Assembly (NCBI GenBank): GCA_913009925.1
Contig: CAJVWY010000038.1
Coordinates: 1 to 9,276, forward strand
From: an uncultured bacterium
GTDB lineage: Bacteria > Actinomycetota > Thermoleophilia > BMS3ABIN01
Reading direction: 5' to 3'
Length of the DNA stretch: 9,276 nt
In this document: piece after piece, positions 7,442 to 9,276 of the stretch
Numbering within the stretch: position 1 is the stretch's first letter
Layout: each line of letters opens with the position of its first letter
Position numbers and translations under genes: made by a program
The notes under the pieces: generated by a model
Databases searched by the model: none
What the model was told of the DNA's origin: nothing
What the model saw: the letters and a program-made list of their open reading frames with translations, nothing else

Positions 7442-7470
7442 TTTCAATGGAATCGGGAAAAGTGTATTGT
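7442..7470 (+). promoter_or_regulatory. Candidate promoter of hsp20-lon
   Basis: TTTCAA (7442-7447), a 17-nt spacer and TATTGT (7465-7470) form a weak vegetative-type promoter in the AT-richest part of the divergent region. The predicted start would be near 7477, giving a leader of about 68 nt. I see no CIRCE (HrcA) or HAIR (HspR) operator, so heat control, if any, works by other means. Confidence 0.3.
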
Positions 7471-7476
7471 ATTAGG

Positions 7477-7521
7477 CGCCGGCCACGCTCGGCTGGCGGT
7501 TTTTCCGTGTGTTCACCGCCA
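7477..7521 (+). promoter_or_regulatory. hsp20 leader: two mutually exclusive hairpins
   Basis: Hairpin A pairs 7477-7484 (CGCCGGCC) with 7491-7498 (GGCTGGCG), 8 bp with one G-U pair and a 6-nt loop, and is followed after one base by five T (7500-7504), like an intrinsic terminator. Hairpin B pairs 7494-7500 (TGGCGGT) with 7515-7521 (ACCGCCA), 7 perfect bp around a 14-nt loop. They share 7494-7498, so only one can form. No plus-strand gene lies upstream for about 1.5 kb, so a terminator here would act only on the hsp20 transcript. Attenuator, thermosensor or 5' stabiliser are all possible. Confidence 0.4.
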
Positions 7522-7529
7522 CGCGGGTT

Positions 7530-7541
7530 CCCTTTGGAGGG
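7530..7541 (+). promoter_or_regulatory. hsp20 Shine-Dalgarno inside a small hairpin
   Basis: GGAGG (7536-7540) lies 4 nt before the ATG at 7545 and decides that start over the GTG at 7509. The SD overlaps a 4-bp stem, CCCT (7530-7533) with AGGG (7538-7541), around a TTGG loop. A stem this weak could melt with heat and act as an RNA thermometer, as known for other hsp20 genes, but it matches neither the ROSE nor the fourU consensus clearly. Confidence 0.35.
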
Positions 7542-7544
7542 CTT

Positions 7545-8012
7545 ATGAAACGTAAAAGAGATAACCCGTTTACTGAATTCGATCGCCTGACCACCGAGAT
7601 CGAGGAGATGTTCTTCCGGTTCTATGGAGGTCCCAGGTTGAGGATGATGAAGGGCGGCGCCTTCCAGCCGCTGGCTGATGTATTTTACGCCAAGCGGTCG
7701 AACTCGGTCATCGTCAAGCTGGAGATACCCGGCATATCTCCCGGCAATGTCAGGTTGACCCTCAAGGACAAGGCCCTGATAATCGAAGGCGCCCGTATCG
7801 ACCCCCAACAGGAAGGGGAAACGGTCTACCAGCAGATGGAGATCGACTACGGGCCTTTCAAGCGCAAGATCGTCCTGCCTGTAGAGGTGGACGTGGAGGA
7901 TTCGAAAGCGACCTACCAGGACGGCTTCCTCACCATCGAGCTTAAGGTGATACAGAAGAGCAACGATGCGGTGAATGTTCCCATCAGCGTAAGGAAAGCA
8001 AAGGAAGCGTAG
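7545..8012 (+). CDS. hsp20: Small heat shock protein, Hsp20/alpha-crystallin family
   Basis: ATP-independent cytoplasmic holdase that binds unfolding proteins in large oligomers. The 155-residue length is typical. Residues 1-40 form the variable N-terminal arm (Phe/Arg/Met-rich, with EFDRLTTEIEEMF helical). The alpha-crystallin domain spans about 42-136 and includes the strand VIVKLEIPG (55-63), the YGPFKRKIVLP segment (102-112) and the hallmark A122-x4-GFL (127-129). The tail ends in the I147-S-V149 (I-x-I/V) motif that plugs neighbouring dimers. The ATG at 7545 is preferred because of its SD and the conventional arm length; an in-frame GTG at 7509 would lie in the structured leader. lon follows after only 3 nt, so the two are surely co-transcribed, joining a holdase to a protease for damaged proteins. 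Confidence 0.95.
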   Translation: MKRKRDNPFTEFDRLTTEIEEMFFRFYGGPRLRMMKGGAFQPLADVFYAKRSNSVIVKLEIPGISPGNVRLTLKDKALIIEGARIDPQQEGETVYQQMEIDYGPFKRKIVLPVEVDVEDSKATYQDGFLTIELKVIQKSNDAVNVPISVRKAKEA

Positions 8013-8015
8013 CCT

Positions 8016-9094
8016 ATGGAAAGCGGCATAGCTGATTCCCAGCCGGTAATGCAGCCGGTGGATGAGATACCGGAGATCGTTCCCATCCTTCCTCTGCGGG
8101 AGACCGTGGTCTTTCCCGAGACTGTGACTCCTCTCGCCGTAGGACAGGAGCGGTCGGTCAAGCTGATAGACGATGTGCTCCATAAGGACAAGATGCTCGG
8201 CCTCGCCACTATCCGTAACAAGGAAGTGGAGGTAGCCGGCCCGGACGATATCTACGAGATTGGCACCGCCGCCCTCATCCACAAGATGCTCAAGGTGCCG
8301 GACGGCTCCCTGCGTATCCTGGTGCAGGGTGTTTCGCGCATCAGGATCGTGAAGTATCAGCAGAACGAGCCGTATCTGGTCGCCCGGGTCGAGCCGCTGG
8401 AGGACAAAGTGGAGATGACCCAGGAGGTCGACGCCCTCACCCGTAACCTGCAGAACGTCTTCACCAAGATCATCGGGCTGGTCCCCTACCTGCCGGAGGA
8501 GCTGCAGATGGCGGCCTCCAACGTAGACGACCCCAGCGCCCTCTGCTATCTGATCGCCTCGGCGATCAAGATCAAACCCGAGGAGAAGCAGGAGTTGCTG
8601 GAGGAGCTGGACGTCAAGACCCGGCTCATGCACCTGACGCGCATCCTCAACCGGGAGCTGGAAGTCTTCGAGCTGGGCAGCAAGATCCAGACGGAAGTCC
8701 AGAGTGAGATGGACAAGAGCCAGCGCGAGTATTTCCTCAGGCAGCAGATGAAGGCCATCCAGGAGGAGTTGGGGGAGACCGATGAGATCACCGCCGAGGT
8801 CAATGAGCTCCGGAGCAAGATTGATGAGCTGGAACTGCCGGAAGATGTCGAACAGCAGGCGCGTCGCGAGCTGGACCGCCTCTCCAAACTGCAGCCGGCA
8901 GCCGCTGAGTACTCGGTGATACGCACCTATATCGACTGGCTGATCAGCATACCCTGGAACAAGAGCACCGAGGACAATCTGGATATCAAGCAGGCCGAGA
9001 AGGTTCTGGACGAGGACCACTACGACCTGGAGAAGGTGAAGACCAGGATCCTGGAATATCTGGCGGTTGCCAAGCTGAAGAAGGACATGGCCGG
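8016..9094 (+). CDS. lon: ATP-dependent protease Lon, N-terminal part (cut by adapter artefact)
   Basis: Lon (La) degrades misfolded and selected regulatory proteins in the cytoplasm using a fused AAA+ ATPase and a Ser-Lys protease. Only about 359 codons of genuine sequence remain of a family length near 800. Seen are a 20-residue N-terminal tail, the LAN substrate-binding domain at about 21-215 (starting VPILPLRETVVFP), the long helical segment with REYFLRQQMKAIQEELGE from about 237, the conserved PWN at 313-315, and HYDLEKVKTRILEYLAV from 335. Genuine sequence stops at about KKDMAG, a few residues before the expected GPPGVGKT Walker A, where the adapter begins at 9095. The frame continues to a stop at 9161 but those residues are translated adapter. 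The ATPase and protease domains are therefore missing from the assembly, not from the organism. An SD-like AAGGAAG lies in the hsp20 end. Confidence 0.95.
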
Positions 9095-9160
9095 AGATCG
9101 GAAGAGCACACGTCTGAACTCCAGTCACATTCCTTTATCTCGTATGCCGTCTTCTGCTTG
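9095..9160 (+). other. Illumina TruSeq adapter with index (sequencing artefact)
   Basis: From 9095 the sequence is the TruSeq read-1 adapter: the AGATCGGAAGAGC core at 9095-9107, the rest of the universal part to 9128, an 8-base index ATTCCTTT at 9129-9136 (which I recall as TruSeq index 27), then the P7 flow-cell end ATCTCGTATGCC... to CTTCTGCTTG at 9160. It is not genomic DNA. Any protein read across it is spurious. Confidence 0.98.
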
Positions 9161-9276
9161 AAAAAAAAAAAAATACAACACAAAAAAGGACGTCATAAAC
9201 TACCCCTATTACTTTTTTTCTTATTTATATACCATCGTTTCTCTCTCTCTTCCTCTCCCACTCCTCACTCTTCCTC
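9161..9276. other. Poly-A and low-complexity read tail after the adapter (artefact)
   Basis: Thirteen A (9161-9173) directly follow the adapter end, as happens when a sequencer reads past the template. The remaining 103 bases are AT- or pyrimidine-rich with CT runs (9240 onward) and differ sharply from the GC-rich contig. No gene or biological feature is supported. Confidence 0.93.

Noticed and set aside
7509..7544. GTG start for hsp20 twelve codons upstream
   Set aside because: It has no good SD and lies in the structured leader; the ATG at 7545 has GGAGG at suitable spacing.
7332..7544. CIRCE or HAIR heat-shock operators
   Set aside because: I looked for TTAGCACTC/GAGTGCTAA and CTTGAGT/ACTCAAG and found neither. 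The imperfect palindrome GTCACCGTTAC at 7430-7440 is too weak to call an operator.
1..9094. tRNA or rRNA genes, CRISPR array, insertion sequence, attachment site, origin
   Set aside because: No cloverleaf, rRNA signature, regularly spaced repeats, transposase or terminal inverted repeats were seen.
7437..9128. 563-aa open frame antisense to hsp20 and lon
   Set aside because: It begins inside the sequencing adapter (MTGVQTCALPIS) and runs opposite two well-identified genes.
8986..9183. 65-aa minus-strand frame with a Phe/Lys-rich start and SSDVCSSDL
   Set aside because: This is a translated adapter plus poly-A, a known contaminant peptide.

Overview
The window reads as a GC-rich bacterial contig carrying core metabolism and proteostasis genes, with a sequencing artefact at its right end. 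Long antisense open frames mirror the real genes, as expected in GC-rich DNA. Gene content (a long type I SerA with its intervening domain, a class V aminotransferase coupled to serA, an Hsp20-lon pair) would fit a deep-branching actinobacterium or a Chloroflexota-like lineage. That placement is inference; there is no rRNA or other decisive marker. Both ends of the contig cut through genes.

Left block, plus strand, 1-5973: a tight operon ilvB (5' truncated) - ilvN - ilvC - class V aminotransferase - serA. Three of the four junctions are 4-nt stop/start overlaps (ATGA, ATGA, TTGA); only ilvC has a 36-nt gap and its own strong Shine-Dalgarno (SD) sequence. IlvBN and IlvC perform the first two common steps of valine/isoleucine synthesis. 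SerA makes 3-phosphohydroxypyruvate, and the aminotransferase is the natural candidate for the next, transaminating step of serine synthesis. The operon promoter lies outside the window.

Middle block, minus strand, 7331-6014: three small genes of no recognised family, separated by about 100-110 nt. They are a 63-aa charged helical protein with a near-perfect SD, a 196-aa membrane-anchored protein with a Thr-rich linker and a predicted Ig-like beta domain, and a 106-aa membrane-anchored protein with a Pro/Gln-rich tail. The two anchored proteins share an ungapped N-terminal anchor ending in Arg-Gly-Cys at residues 30-32 of both, so they look like a diverged pair. They converge on serA, and an inverted repeat fills the space between the two stop codons.

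Right block, plus strand, 7545-9094: hsp20 followed 3 nt later by lon, a chaperone plus ATP-dependent protease pair. The hsp20 leader holds two mutually exclusive hairpins, the first followed by a T run, and a small hairpin that includes the SD. This is a candidate RNA control element and the most interesting biological non-coding signal here.

The last 182 bases are not genomic. An Illumina TruSeq adapter with its index begins at 9095, followed by a poly-A run and a low-complexity tail. The lon gene is cut by this artefact just before its ATPase P-loop. I found no mobile element, CRISPR array, tRNA or rRNA, and no clear candidate for a wholly new system beyond the small envelope gene cluster and the hsp20 leader.
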